A stretch of 64,000 nucleotides of DNA. It comes from Agrococcus sp. ARC_14 (lineage in GTDB: Bacteria > Actinomycetota > Actinomycetes > Actinomycetales > Microbacteriaceae). The notes under the pieces are model-generated. The model did not search any database. It was not told where the DNA came from and saw only the letters and a program-made list of their open reading frames with translations. Position 1 is the first letter of the stretch, and the number at the start of each line of letters is the position of its first letter. The stretch is taken from assembly GCF_022436485.1 (NCBI RefSeq), contig NZ_JAKUDO010000001.1, positions 1,054,001-1,118,000 on the forward strand, in the 5' to 3' direction. Of the stretch, positions 27,319 through 36,200 are shown one piece after another. The translations under genes and the position numbers were made by a program.

Positions 27319-28109
27319 TGGCCGCCGACACCGCTCGCACGGGCAGCGCCCTGTTCGACCTCACCGGCAGGGTCGCGCTGGTCACGGGCTCGAGCCAGGG
27401 CATCGGCCGCGCGCTCGCGCAGGGGCTCGCCGAGGCGGGCGCCACGGTCGTGGTGCACGGCCGCGACCGCGCCAAGGCCGAGCGCGCCGCTGCCGAGATC
27501 GCCGACTCGACCGGCCGCGAGACGCACGTGGCGATCTTCGACGTGACGGATGCCTCGGCGGTCGACTCGGGGCTGGCCGACGTCGAGGCGCGGCTCGGCA
27601 CGCCCGACATCCTCGTCAACAACGCCGGCATCCAGCGCCGCAACCCCATCGCCGAGTTCTCGGACGACGACTGGCACGACCTGCTCGCGACCAACCTCAC
27701 CAGCGCGTTCCTGCTCTCGCGCCGCGTCGCGAAGGGCATGATCGAGCGCGGCTCCGGTCGCATCGTCTCGATCGGCTCGGTGCAGTCGCAGCTCGCCCGC
27801 CCGTCCATCGCGCCCTACAGCGCCACCAAGGGCGCGATCGTGATGCTCACGAAGGGCCTGTGCGCCGATCTGGCGCCGCACGGCATCAGCGTCAATGCGC
27901 TCGCTCCCGGCTACTTCGCCACCGAGCTCACCCAGAAGCTCGTCGACGACGCCGAGTTCTCGGCCTGGGTCGCGCAGCGCACCCCGGCGGGCCGCTGGGG
28001 CGCCGTCGAGGATCTCGTCGGCACGCTCGTCTTCCTCGCCAGCGACGCGAGCGCATTCGTCAACGGCCAGACGATCTACGTCGACGGCGGCATGACCGCG
28101 GTCGTCTGA
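27318..28109 (+). CDS. idnO: Short-chain dehydrogenase, probable gluconate 5-dehydrogenase
   Basis: A 263-aa SDR: TGSSQGIGRALAQGL for the cofactor, NNAGIQRRNPIAEF, catalytic serine in SIGSVQSQLARPSIAPY and the YSATKG active site. The segment NNAGIQRR and the C terminus YVDGGMTAVV match gluconate 5-dehydrogenases, which reduce 5-ketogluconate to D-gluconate. The next genes (idonate dehydrogenase, gluconokinase, gluconate permease) make this the natural reading. Its ATG overlaps the preceding stop. Confidence 0.85.
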   Translation: MAADTARTGSALFDLTGRVALVTGSSQGIGRALAQGLAEAGATVVVHGRDRAKAERAAAEIADSTGRETHVAIFDVTDASAVDSGLADVEARLGTPDILVNNAGIQRRNPIAEFSDDDWHDLLATNLTSAFLLSRRVAKGMIERGSGRIVSIGSVQSQLARPSIAPYSATKGAIVMLTKGLCADLAPHGISVNALAPGYFATELTQKLVDDAEFSAWVAQRTPAGRWGAVEDLVGTLVFLASDASAFVNGQTIYVDGGMTAVV

Positions 28110-28131
28110 CCGGCCGCAGACAGGAGCAGAG

Positions 28132-29202
28132 ATGACCGAGGACGTTGCCGGCAACTGGGCGCTCGTCGCCCACGCCAAGGAGGATGTGCGGGTCGAGGCG
28201 CTGCCCGAGCCCGTGCCCGCGGCCGATGAGGCGGTCGTCGCGATCGCCTACGGCGGCATCTGCGGCTCTGACCTGCACTACTGGCTGCACGGCGCCGCCG
28301 GGCAGTCGATCCTGCGTGAGCCCATGGTGCTCGGTCACGAGATCGTCGGCACGGTGCTGACGGCGGCGGTCGACGGCAGCGGGCCGACGGTCGGCTCTCG
28401 CGTCGCGGTGCACCCGGCGACGCCCGTCGACGACGGCTCCGCGCCCTTCCCCGCCGACCGCCCGAACCTCAGCCCCGCTGGCACCTACCTCGGCTCCGCG
28501 GCACGCATGCCGCACACCCACGGAGCCTTCGCCAGCCGCGTCGCCCTGCCTGCCCGCATGCTCCGCGTCATCCCCGAGGGCCTCGATCTCCGCCTCGCGG
28601 CGCTCGCCGAGCCTGCCGCTGTCGCGTGGCACGGCGTCGGACAGGCGGGCGAGATCGCGGGCCGACGCGTGCTCGTCATCGGCACCGGCCCCATCGGCGC
28701 GCTCGCGATCGCGGTCGCGAAGCACCACGGCGCGAGCGAGATCGTCGCGACCGACCTGCACGAGCACCCGCGCGCGCTCGCAGAGCGCCTGGGCGCCCGC
28801 GCGGTCGACGCCACGGATGCGGAGGGGATCGCGGCCGTGCACGCCGACGTCGTCATCGAGTCGTCGGGCACCGTGCCGGGCCTCGCCGCAGCGATCAGCG
28901 GCGCGCGCCGCGGCGGCACGGTCGTCATGCTCGGCCTGCAGCGCGCCGGCGACATCGCCGTGCCGATGGCGAGCGCCATCACGCGCGAGCTCACCCTGGT
29001 CGGCTCGTTCCGCTTCAACGACGAGATCGACGAGGTGCTGGTGGCGCTCGCGGACGGCTCGCTCGACGCCGCGGCGGTCATCAGCCACGAGCTGCCGATC
29101 GCCGAGGGGCTGCGCGCCCTCGACCTCGCGCGCGATGCATCCGTATCCTCGAAGGTGCTGCTGACGTTCCCAGCGGCGGACGGCGAAGGAGCTGGGCGAT
29201 GA
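28132..29202 (+). CDS. idnD: L-idonate 5-dehydrogenase (zinc-type alcohol dehydrogenase)
   Basis: A 356-aa medium-chain dehydrogenase oxidising L-idonate to 5-ketogluconate. The catalytic zinc site lies in GGICGSDLHYWLHG, the exact style of IdnD, followed by LREPMVLGHEIVG. The Rossmann part has VLVIGTGPIGALAIAVAKHHG. The structural four-cysteine zinc loop of many relatives is missing, its place being taken by RPNLSPAGTYLGSAARMP. It lies 22 nt after idnO, with a CAGGAGCAG site, and its stop overlaps the gntK ATG. Confidence 0.88.
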   Translation: MTEDVAGNWALVAHAKEDVRVEALPEPVPAADEAVVAIAYGGICGSDLHYWLHGAAGQSILREPMVLGHEIVGTVLTAAVDGSGPTVGSRVAVHPATPVDDGSAPFPADRPNLSPAGTYLGSAARMPHTHGAFASRVALPARMLRVIPEGLDLRLAALAEPAAVAWHGVGQAGEIAGRRVLVIGTGPIGALAIAVAKHHGASEIVATDLHEHPRALAERLGARAVDATDAEGIAAVHADVVIESSGTVPGLAAAISGARRGGTVVMLGLQRAGDIAVPMASAITRELTLVGSFRFNDEIDEVLVALADGSLDAAAVISHELPIAEGLRALDLARDASVSSKVLLTFPAADGEGAGR

Positions 29203-29783
29203 GCGAGACGCGATATCCGTCGATGATCATCATGGGCGTGCAGGGATCCGGCAAGTCGACGATCGGCTCGGCCCTCGCCGAGCGACTGAACATCGACTTC
29301 ATCGACGGCGACGACCTGCACCCGAAGGCCAACAAGGACAAGATGGCCAGCGGCACGCCGCTCACCGATGAGGATCGCGTGCCCTGGCTCAAGATCATCG
29401 GCCAGACCATCGCCGACGGGTCGGCCAAGGGCCGGGTCACCATCGTCGCCTGCTCGGCGCTCAAGCGCTGGTACCGCGAGCTGCTGCGCTCGAGCGACGC
29501 GTCGCTCGTGTTCGTGCACCTCGTCGGCGACAAGGATCTGCTTGCCGACCGCCTTGCCCATCGCGACCACGAGTACATGCCGAGCACATTGCTCGACAGC
29601 CAGATCGACACCCTCGAGCCGCTGGCCGAGTGGGAGCGCGGCATCGCGATCTCCATCGAGCAGCCTCCCGCCGCGATCGTCGACGAGGTGACCCGCATCC
29701 TCATGGGTCGCGCCGCCGGGCGCCCTGTCGAGCCTTCCGAGAGCGCTACGATCACCGGCACGATCGACGTCCAACCGGCCTGA
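29199..29783 (+). CDS. gntK: Gluconokinase
   Basis: The 194-aa kinase phosphorylates D-gluconate to 6-phosphogluconate. The P-loop GVQGSGKST is near residues 12-20, then DGDDLHPKANKDKMASGTPL, a GntK hallmark, and ACSALKRWYRELLR. Length is slightly above normal owing to a 20-residue tail. The ATG overlaps the idnD stop (ATGA). Together with gnd on the other strand it drains the idonate/gluconate route into the pentose phosphate pathway. Confidence 0.95.
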   Translation: MSETRYPSMIIMGVQGSGKSTIGSALAERLNIDFIDGDDLHPKANKDKMASGTPLTDEDRVPWLKIIGQTIADGSAKGRVTIVACSALKRWYRELLRSSDASLVFVHLVGDKDLLADRLAHRDHEYMPSTLLDSQIDTLEPLAEWERGIAISIEQPPAAIVDEVTRILMGRAAGRPVEPSESATITGTIDVQPA

Positions 29784-29789
29784 CCTGCC

Positions 29790-29825
29790 GTCGCGCACCG
29801 CGACACCACCGTCGCGCACCGCGAC
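29790..29825. promoter_or_regulatory. Twin 15-bp palindromes before the gluconate permease
   Basis: GTCGCGCACCGCGAC occurs at 29790-29804 and again, identical, at 29811-29825. Each is a perfect GTCGCG/CGCGAC inverted repeat around CAC. Their centres are 21 bp apart, two turns of B-DNA, so two dimers could sit on the same face. They lie 7 nt after the gntK stop and 38 nt before gntP. They may be an operator pair or hairpins that reduce read-through. Confidence 0.6.
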
Positions 29826-29863
29826 ACCCCTCCGCACCGCACACGCACACTCTGGAGACATCC

Positions 29864-31273
29864 ATGGAAGACCTCGTCCTGAACTGGGATCTCGGCACGG
29901 GAGGTCTGCTGCTGCTCGCGGCAGCATCGATCGCGCTCCTGCTCGTGCTCATCATGGCGTTCAAGATCCACGCGTTCCTCGCGCTGATGATCACGAGCCT
30001 GCTGACCGCGGTCGCGGCCGGCATCCCCTTCGACCAGCTGATCGCCGCGATCGCCTTCGGCTTCAACCCGACGCTCGGCAACGTGATGCTGCTCGTGGCG
30101 CTCGGTGCGATGCTCGGCCGCATGATCGAGACCTCCGGCGGCGCGAGAGTGCTGACCGACAAGCTCATCTCGGTGTTCGGCGAGCAGCGCGCCGCGATGG
30201 CCGTCGGCATCGCGAGCCTGCTGATGGGCTTCCCGATCTTCTTCGACGCGGGCCTGGTCGTCATGATGCCGATCATCTATGCCGTCGCACGCCGGCTCGG
30301 CGGATCGCTGCTGACCGTCGCGTTCCCCGCGGCGCTGGCCTTCAGCTCCATGCACATCTTCGTGCCGCCGCACCCGGGCCCGGTCTCGGCATCCGCCATC
30401 CTCGGCGCCGACGTCGGCCTGGTGCTGATCCTCGGCCTCGTGGTCGCCCTCCCCGTCTGGTACCTCGTGGGCGTGCTGTTCGGCGGCTACGTCGGCCGCA
30501 AGTACGACATCGCGGTGCCCACGATCCTCGACGGCACGCCCGATGAGGATCGCGAGATGGAGTCGAACCCCTCGTTCGGCAAGATCATCGCGCTGCTCGT
30601 GCTGCCGCTCGTGCTCATCCTGCTGAACACCGGCCTCAACATGTTCGCCGCCACGACCGAGGACCCGGACGCGTTCAAGGCTCAGCCGGTCATCGCGCTG
30701 CTGCGCGTGCTCGGCGAGACCCCGATCGCCCTGCTCATCACCGTGATCGTCTCGATGTGGCTGCTCGGCTGGGGGATGGGCAAGTCCGGCTCCCTCATCG
30801 AGAAGGTCGCCGACAGCGCGCTCGGCCCGATCTGCGCCGTCGTGCTCGTCACCGGCGCCGGCGGCATGTTCGGCGGCGTGCTGCGCGTCACCGGCATCGG
30901 CGACGCGATCGCCGAGTCGCTCAACTCGATCGGCATGCCGGTGATCGTGGCGGCCTTCCTCATCGCGCTCATCGTGCGCATCGCCCAGGGCTCGGCCACC
31001 GTCGCGCTCACCACCGCGGCGTCGCTGATGGCGGGCGTCGTCGTCGACGGCGGCTTCAACCCGGTCGAGGTGGCCGCCATCGTGCTCGCGACCGCAGCGG
31101 GCTCCGTGGGCTTCAGCCACGTGAACGACTCGGGCTTCTGGCTCGTCAGCAAGTTCTTCGGCCTCGACGTCAAGACGACGCTGAAGACCTGGACGGTGGC
31201 GCAGGGCCTCATGGCGATCGTCGGCTTCGTGCTCTCGTTCGCGATCTACCTGATCGCAGGCCTGTTCGGCTGA
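29864..31273 (+). CDS. gntP: Gluconate:H+ symporter (GntP family)
   Basis: A 469-aa permease with 12-14 hydrophobic segments. FKIHAFLALMITSLLTA, then GFPIFFDAGLVVMMPI, and SMHIFVPPHPGPVSASAILG are the conserved GntP blocks, and GFSHVNDSGFWLVSKFFGL closes the C-terminal half. It imports D-gluconate or a related aldonate for the kinase encoded just upstream. Twin palindromes in the 80-bp gap before it suggest partly separate control. CTGGAGA precedes the ATG. Confidence 0.94.
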   Translation: MEDLVLNWDLGTGGLLLLAAASIALLLVLIMAFKIHAFLALMITSLLTAVAAGIPFDQLIAAIAFGFNPTLGNVMLLVALGAMLGRMIETSGGARVLTDKLISVFGEQRAAMAVGIASLLMGFPIFFDAGLVVMMPIIYAVARRLGGSLLTVAFPAALAFSSMHIFVPPHPGPVSASAILGADVGLVLILGLVVALPVWYLVGVLFGGYVGRKYDIAVPTILDGTPDEDREMESNPSFGKIIALLVLPLVLILLNTGLNMFAATTEDPDAFKAQPVIALLRVLGETPIALLITVIVSMWLLGWGMGKSGSLIEKVADSALGPICAVVLVTGAGGMFGGVLRVTGIGDAIAESLNSIGMPVIVAAFLIALIVRIAQGSATVALTTAASLMAGVVVDGGFNPVEVAAIVLATAAGSVGFSHVNDSGFWLVSKFFGLDVKTTLKTWTVAQGLMAIVGFVLSFAIYLIAGLFG

Positions 31274-31287
31274 CACGCCCAGCGGTC

Positions 31288-31360
31288 ATCGAGTAGGCGG
31301 CGCAGCCGTCGTATCGAGATGGGGACGATCTCGATACGCGGCCTGCGGCCGCTGCTCGAT
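31288..31360. repeat. 73-bp imperfect palindrome (REP-like), probable terminator
   Basis: The left arm starts ATCGAGTAGGCGGC at 31288 and reaches GTATCGAGAT at 31320. The right arm runs from ATCTCGATACGCGG at 31328 to CTGCTCGAT at 31360. The 33-bp arms pair with a few mismatches about a GGGGACG loop. It lies 14 nt after the gntP stop, before the L25 promoter. TCGAG-ended palindromes of this kind recur in intergenic DNA of Microbacteriaceae. Confidence 0.75.
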
Positions 31361-31507
31361 CGCCGTTGCGCTAGAGTAAGAGGCTGAACTTCGGCGAGGG
31401 ATGCACGAGCATCCGTGATCGACGCGGTGGGAGCAGCAGACCTGGTCCTCACGCATGAGCGTTCGAGTCGACAAGACGACGGGCTGCGGCCCACAAGGAG
31501 CACTTCC

Positions 31508-32158
31508 ATGGCTACTGAGTACGACAAGCTCGAGACCGACATCCGCGAATCCTTCGGCAAGGGCGCTGCCCGCAAGCTGCGCGCCGTCGGCAAGGTCCCC
31601 GCGGTCCTCTACGGTCACGGCACCGAGCCGCAGCACCTGACGGTCGACGCACACGCGCTCTACCTCCTCGTGCGCCGCTCGAACGCCATCATCGACCTGC
31701 AGATCGCCGGCAAGTCGCAGCTCGCCCTCGTGAAGGACGTGCAGCGCAACCCGGTGCTCCAGGGCATGCCCGCCATCGAGCACATCGACCTCGTGATCGT
31801 CAAGCGCGGCGAGAAGGTCACCGTCGACGTGCCCGTGCATCTCGAGGGCGAGTCGGCCCCCGGCACCATCTCCAACCACGAGTCGACCTCGCTGTCGATC
31901 GAGGTCGAGGCGCTCCACATCCCCAACTCCATCACGGTCTCGATCGAGGGCCTCGAGGAGGGCGCGCACATCGTCGCCAGCGCCATCGAGCTCCCCAAGG
32001 GTGCAGTGCTCCTCACCGACCCCGACACGCTCGTCGTCGGCATCGTGGTCCCCGCCGCGCCTCAGCTCGAGGACGAGGACGCCGCGGCCGCAGAGGGCGA
32101 GACGGCAGCGGCAGCCGAGGAGGCCGCCGAGGAGTCCACCGAGGGCGCCTCGGAGTAG
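31508..32158 (+). CDS. rplY: 50S ribosomal protein L25/general stress protein Ctc
   Basis: A 216-aa long-form L25 (TL5/CTC type) that binds 5S rRNA. The N-terminal beta-barrel carries RESFGKGAARKLRAVGKVPAV and LYGHG; the C-terminal domain has GEKVTVDVPVHLEGE and ends in a long acidic Glu/Ala tail. The ATG at 31508 follows AAGGAG; the frame is open earlier, but upstream codons lack conservation. TAGAGT at 31372-31377 is a fair -10 box, which would give a leader of about 125 nt. pth follows after 21 nt, the usual pair. Confidence 0.95.
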   Translation: MATEYDKLETDIRESFGKGAARKLRAVGKVPAVLYGHGTEPQHLTVDAHALYLLVRRSNAIIDLQIAGKSQLALVKDVQRNPVLQGMPAIEHIDLVIVKRGEKVTVDVPVHLEGESAPGTISNHESTSLSIEVEALHIPNSITVSIEGLEEGAHIVASAIELPKGAVLLTDPDTLVVGIVVPAAPQLEDEDAAAAEGETAAAAEEAAEESTEGASE

Positions 32159-32179
32159 TCCTCCATCGACGGAGCCGGC

Positions 32180-32758
32180 ATGGCGCAGACGTGGCTCGTG
32201 GTCGGGCTCGGGAATCCCGGGCCCGACTACGCGCGCACGCGCCACAACATCGGCCAGCTGGTCGCCGCAGAGCTCGAACGGCGAGCAGGCGCGAACCCGA
32301 AGAAGCACGGCCGCGCGGATGCACTGGTGGCAGAGTCGCGCGTCGTCGGGGGTCCGAAGGTCGTGACGGCCTTCCCGCTCTCGTACATGAACCGCTCGGG
32401 CGGCCCGGTCGCGAAGCTGATGGACTGGTACGGCGTCGACGTGGAGCACGTGATCGTGCTCCACGACGAGCTCGACCTGCCGCTGGGGGAGATCCGGCTC
32501 AAGCAGGGCGGCGGGCACGGCGGCCACAACGGCATGCGCGACATCATCGCTGCGCGCGGGCCCGAGGTGCTGCGCGTGCGCCTCGGCATCGGCCGACCGC
32601 CCGGCAGGCAGGACGCCGCCGACTTCGTGCTGAAGCCCTTCGCGAAGGCAGAGCAGCCCGAGGCGGAGCTGCTGGTGCAGCTCGGCGCCGACGCCGTCGA
32701 GCGCATCATCGCCGACGGATTCCTGGCCGCGCAGCAGAGCGTCCACTCCCCGTCCTAG
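32180..32758 (+). CDS. pth: Peptidyl-tRNA hydrolase
   Basis: The 192-aa enzyme releases tRNA from stalled peptidyl-tRNA. The first strand VVGLGNPGPDYARTRHNIG holds the catalytic histidine (near residue 23) and the asparagine; the acidic partner is in VLHDELDLPLG, and GGGHGGHNGMRDI is the phosphate-binding segment. Length is normal. It follows rplY, a conserved pairing. Confidence 0.96.
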   Translation: MAQTWLVVGLGNPGPDYARTRHNIGQLVAAELERRAGANPKKHGRADALVAESRVVGGPKVVTAFPLSYMNRSGGPVAKLMDWYGVDVEHVIVLHDELDLPLGEIRLKQGGGHGGHNGMRDIIAARGPEVLRVRLGIGRPPGRQDAADFVLKPFAKAEQPEAELLVQLGADAVERIIADGFLAAQQSVHSPS

Positions 32759-32807
32759 CTCTCGGATGAGCGCCGCTAGCATGAAGTGCCGATCGAAAGA
32801 AGGTCCC

Positions 32808-33281
32808 GTGCGTCGTATCGCCACCACTGCCGCCGCTGTCATCGCGGTGACGCTGGCGCTCGTCGGATGCGCCCCCGCCGACAGCGAGACCCGTGCACCC
32901 GAGGGCCCGAACGGCTACACGCTGTCTGCCTCCTTCGACGGGCACGAGCTGTGGTGGGACCGCAGCACGGAGTCGGGCATGACCGACCTCATCGTCGAGG
33001 ACGCGGATGGCTTCCGCGTCGGCACCTGCCTGAGCGCCGAGCCGATCTACTGCCTCTCGGGCGAGAACGAGGCGAAGGTCGTGCTCGTGATCGGCCCCGA
33101 GGGCGCTGAGCGGGCCGTGATGCACTGGTTCGGCGAGGATGTCGAGCTCGTCAGGGGCGAGGCGTCCGGAGAGGGCGCACCACCGGTGTTCGGCGCGATC
33201 ATGCCGCCCATCGCCGACGAGTCCGCCGGCTTCCAGCTCGAGGTCCTCGACGGCGCAGGTGCAGTCGTCTTCACCTCGTGA
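32808..33281 (+). CDS. Small lipoprotein of unknown function
   Basis: A 157-aa precursor with a short signal peptide (VRRIATTAAAVIAVTLALVG) and lipobox LVGC at about residues 18-21. The mature domain (about 135 aa) is acidic, with two later cysteines (GTCLS and IYCLS) likely to form a disulphide. GTG 32808 is preferred over an ATG at 32766: a GAAAGAAGG site precedes it and the signal peptide is then normal. Its stop overlaps the mfd GTG. No family was recognised. Confidence 0.75.
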   Translation: MRRIATTAAAVIAVTLALVGCAPADSETRAPEGPNGYTLSASFDGHELWWDRSTESGMTDLIVEDADGFRVGTCLSAEPIYCLSGENEAKVVLVIGPEGAERAVMHWFGEDVELVRGEASGEGAPPVFGAIMPPIADESAGFQLEVLDGAGAVVFTS

Positions 33282-36200
33282 GCCTCCAGCCACTGCTCGA
33301 GCTGCTGCAGCGCAGCGCGCTCGAGCCGGTCGTCGAGGCCAGCGTCGGCGGTGCCCTCACCGGCATCGAGGCGATGCGCGCGCCGGTCGTCGCGACGCTC
33401 GCCAGCACGCACGAGCGCCCGCTGCTCGTCGTCACCGCCACCAGGCGTGAGGCCGAGGCGGTGCGCGACGACCTGCGCGCGTGGCTGCCGGAGGCGCAGA
33501 TCCTCGACCTGCCGGCTTGGGAGACGCTGCCGCACGAACGGCTGAGCCCCTCGGCCGAGACCGTCGGGCAGCGCGGCGCGACGCTGCGCGCCGTCGCCGA
33601 GCGCGACCCATCCAGGCCGACCGTCATCATCGCCTCGGTGCGCGCTGCGCTGCAGCCCGTCGCCGACAACCTGCTCGACGTCGCGCCCGTCGAGCTCGTC
33701 GCCGGTGCCCGCGGTGTCGACCTGACGGCGCTCTCCAGGCAGCTCGTCGACCTCGCGTACGCGCGCGTCGACATGGTCACCAGGCGCGGCGAGTTCGCCG
33801 TGCGCGGCGGCATCGTCGACGTGTTCAGCCCGGCAGAGGACCACCCCGTCCGCATCGAGCTGTTCGGCGACGAGGTCGACCAGATGCGCTGGTTCCACGT
33901 CGCCGACCAGCGCTCCGACCCCGACCCCGTCGAGCGCATCGTGCTGCCACCCAGCCGGGAGCTGCTGCTGACGGAGGCGGTGCGCACGCGTGCGCGCCAG
34001 CTGGCGCCCGAGTTCCCCGGCATCCGGCAGATGCTGGAGAAGATCGCAGAGGGCATGCCCGTCGAGGGCATGGAGTCGCTCGCCCCCGCCCTGCTCGAGC
34101 GGCTCGTGCCCATCACGCACTACCTGCCGGGCGCCGGCGTCGTGGTGCTCGGGCCGGAGCGCATCCGCGACCGGGTCGCGAGCCTCAACGAGACGAACCA
34201 GGAGTTCCTCGAGGCCTCCTGGAGCGCAGCGACGGCAGGCGGGCTGGCGCCCGTCGACCTCTCGAGCGGCTTCCTGAGCCTCGACGAGCTGCGCGCAGCG
34301 GTCGACGCGCCCTGGTGGACCTTCTCGGTGCTCGCGGCCGACGAGACGGTCACGGCAGTCGAGGGGCAGCCGGTGCCGAGCTTCACGGGCGTCGCCGACG
34401 GCGCCGTCGCGCACCTGCGCGAGCATGCTCGCGAGGGCTGGCGCATCGTCGTCACCGCTGCCGGCCACGGCCTGGTGGATCGCGCGGCGCAGGTGCTCGG
34501 CGAGCACGAGGTGGGTGCCAGGGTCGTCGACGCCCTCCCCGTCGAGCTCGAGCCCGGTGTCGTGCACGTGACGCAGGCCTCGGTCGAGCACGGCTTCCTG
34601 CTGCCAGATGAGCGCATCGAGCTGGTGAGCGAGGCCGAGTTCTTCGGCCGCGCCGTCGGCGTCGACGCCCGCCAGCCGCACAAGCTCGCCGGCCGCCGCC
34701 GCTCGGTCGTCGACCCCCTGCAGCTCAAGGCCGGCGACTACGTCGTGCACGAGACGCACGGCGTCGGCCGCTTCGTCGAGCTGACCCAGCGCACGGTCTC
34801 CTCCGGCGGCCGCAACCCGGTGAAGACCACTCGCGAGTACCTCGTGATCGAGTACTCCGCATCCAAGCGCGGCCACCCCGGCGACCGCCTCTCCGTGCCG
34901 ACCGATCAGCTCGACCAGCTCAACCGCTACGTCGGCGGCGAGGCACCGCAGCTGTCGAAGATGGGCGGCAGCGACTGGCAGCAGTCGAAGGCGAAGGCAC
35001 GCAAGGCCGTGCGCGAGATCGCGGTCGAGCTCGTGCAGCTCTACTCGAAGCGCATGGCGTCGAAGGGTCGGCGCTTCGGGCCCGACAGCCCCTGGCAGCG
35101 CGAGCTCGAGGATGCCTTCCCCTACGCGGAGACGCCGGATCAGCTCACGACCATCGACGAGGTGAAGCGCGACATGGAGCGCGAGGTCCCGATGGATCGC
35201 CTGCTCTCCGGAGACGTCGGCTACGGCAAGACCGAGGTCGCCGTGCGCGCCGCCTTCAAGGCCGTGCAGGATGGCACGCAGGTCGCGGTGCTCGTGCCGA
35301 CGACGCTGCTGGTGCGCCAGCACTTCGAGACCTTCGCGGCCCGCTTCGCCGGCTTCCCCGTGCAGGTGCGCGCGCTCAGCCGCTTCCAGTCCGACAAGGA
35401 GGTGCGCGAGACGATCGCGGGGATCACCGACGGCACCGTCGACGTCGTCATCGGTACCCACCGCATCCTCTCGGAGAACGTGCACTTCAAGGAGCTCGGC
35501 CTCGTGATCATCGACGAGGAGCAGCGCTTCGGCGTCGAGCACAAGGAGCGGCTCAAGTCGTTGAAGACCAACGTCGATGTGCTCTCGATGTCAGCGACGC
35601 CCATCCCACGCACGCTCGAGATGGCGGTGACCGGCATCCGCGAGATGTCGACGCTCGCGACGCCGCCGGAGGCGCGGCACCCGGTGCTCACCTTCGTCGG
35701 CGCCTACAACGAGCAGCAGGTGGCCGCCGCGATCCGTCGTGAGCTGCTGCGCGAGGGCCAGATCTTCTTCGTGCACAACCGCGTCTCGTCGATCAACCGG
35801 GTGGCGGCCCAGCTGGCGGAGCTCGTGCCGGAGGCCCGCATCGGCGTCGCGCACGGCAAGATGCACGAGACGGCGCTCGAGCGCGTCATCGTCGACTTCT
35901 GGGAGAAGCAGTACGACGTGCTCGTCTCCACCACGATCGTCGAGACCGGCCTCGACATCCCCAATGCGAACACGCTCATCGTCGACCACGCCGAGCGCTA
36001 CGGCCTCAGTCAGCTGCACCAGCTGCGCGGCCGCGTCGGCCGTGGTCGCGAGCGCGCATACGCCTACTTCCTCTACGACGGCGAGAAGCCGCTGTCGGAG
36101 ACGGCGCACGACCGGCTCGAGACCATCGCGGTGCACAACGAGCTCGGCGCCGGCATGCAGGTGGCGCTGAAGGACCTCGAGATCCGCGGAGCAGGCAACC

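Noticed and set aside
24046..31273. Horizontal transfer island
   Set aside because: Base and codon use look like the flanks and no mobility gene or flanking repeat was found, so the locus appears to be native.
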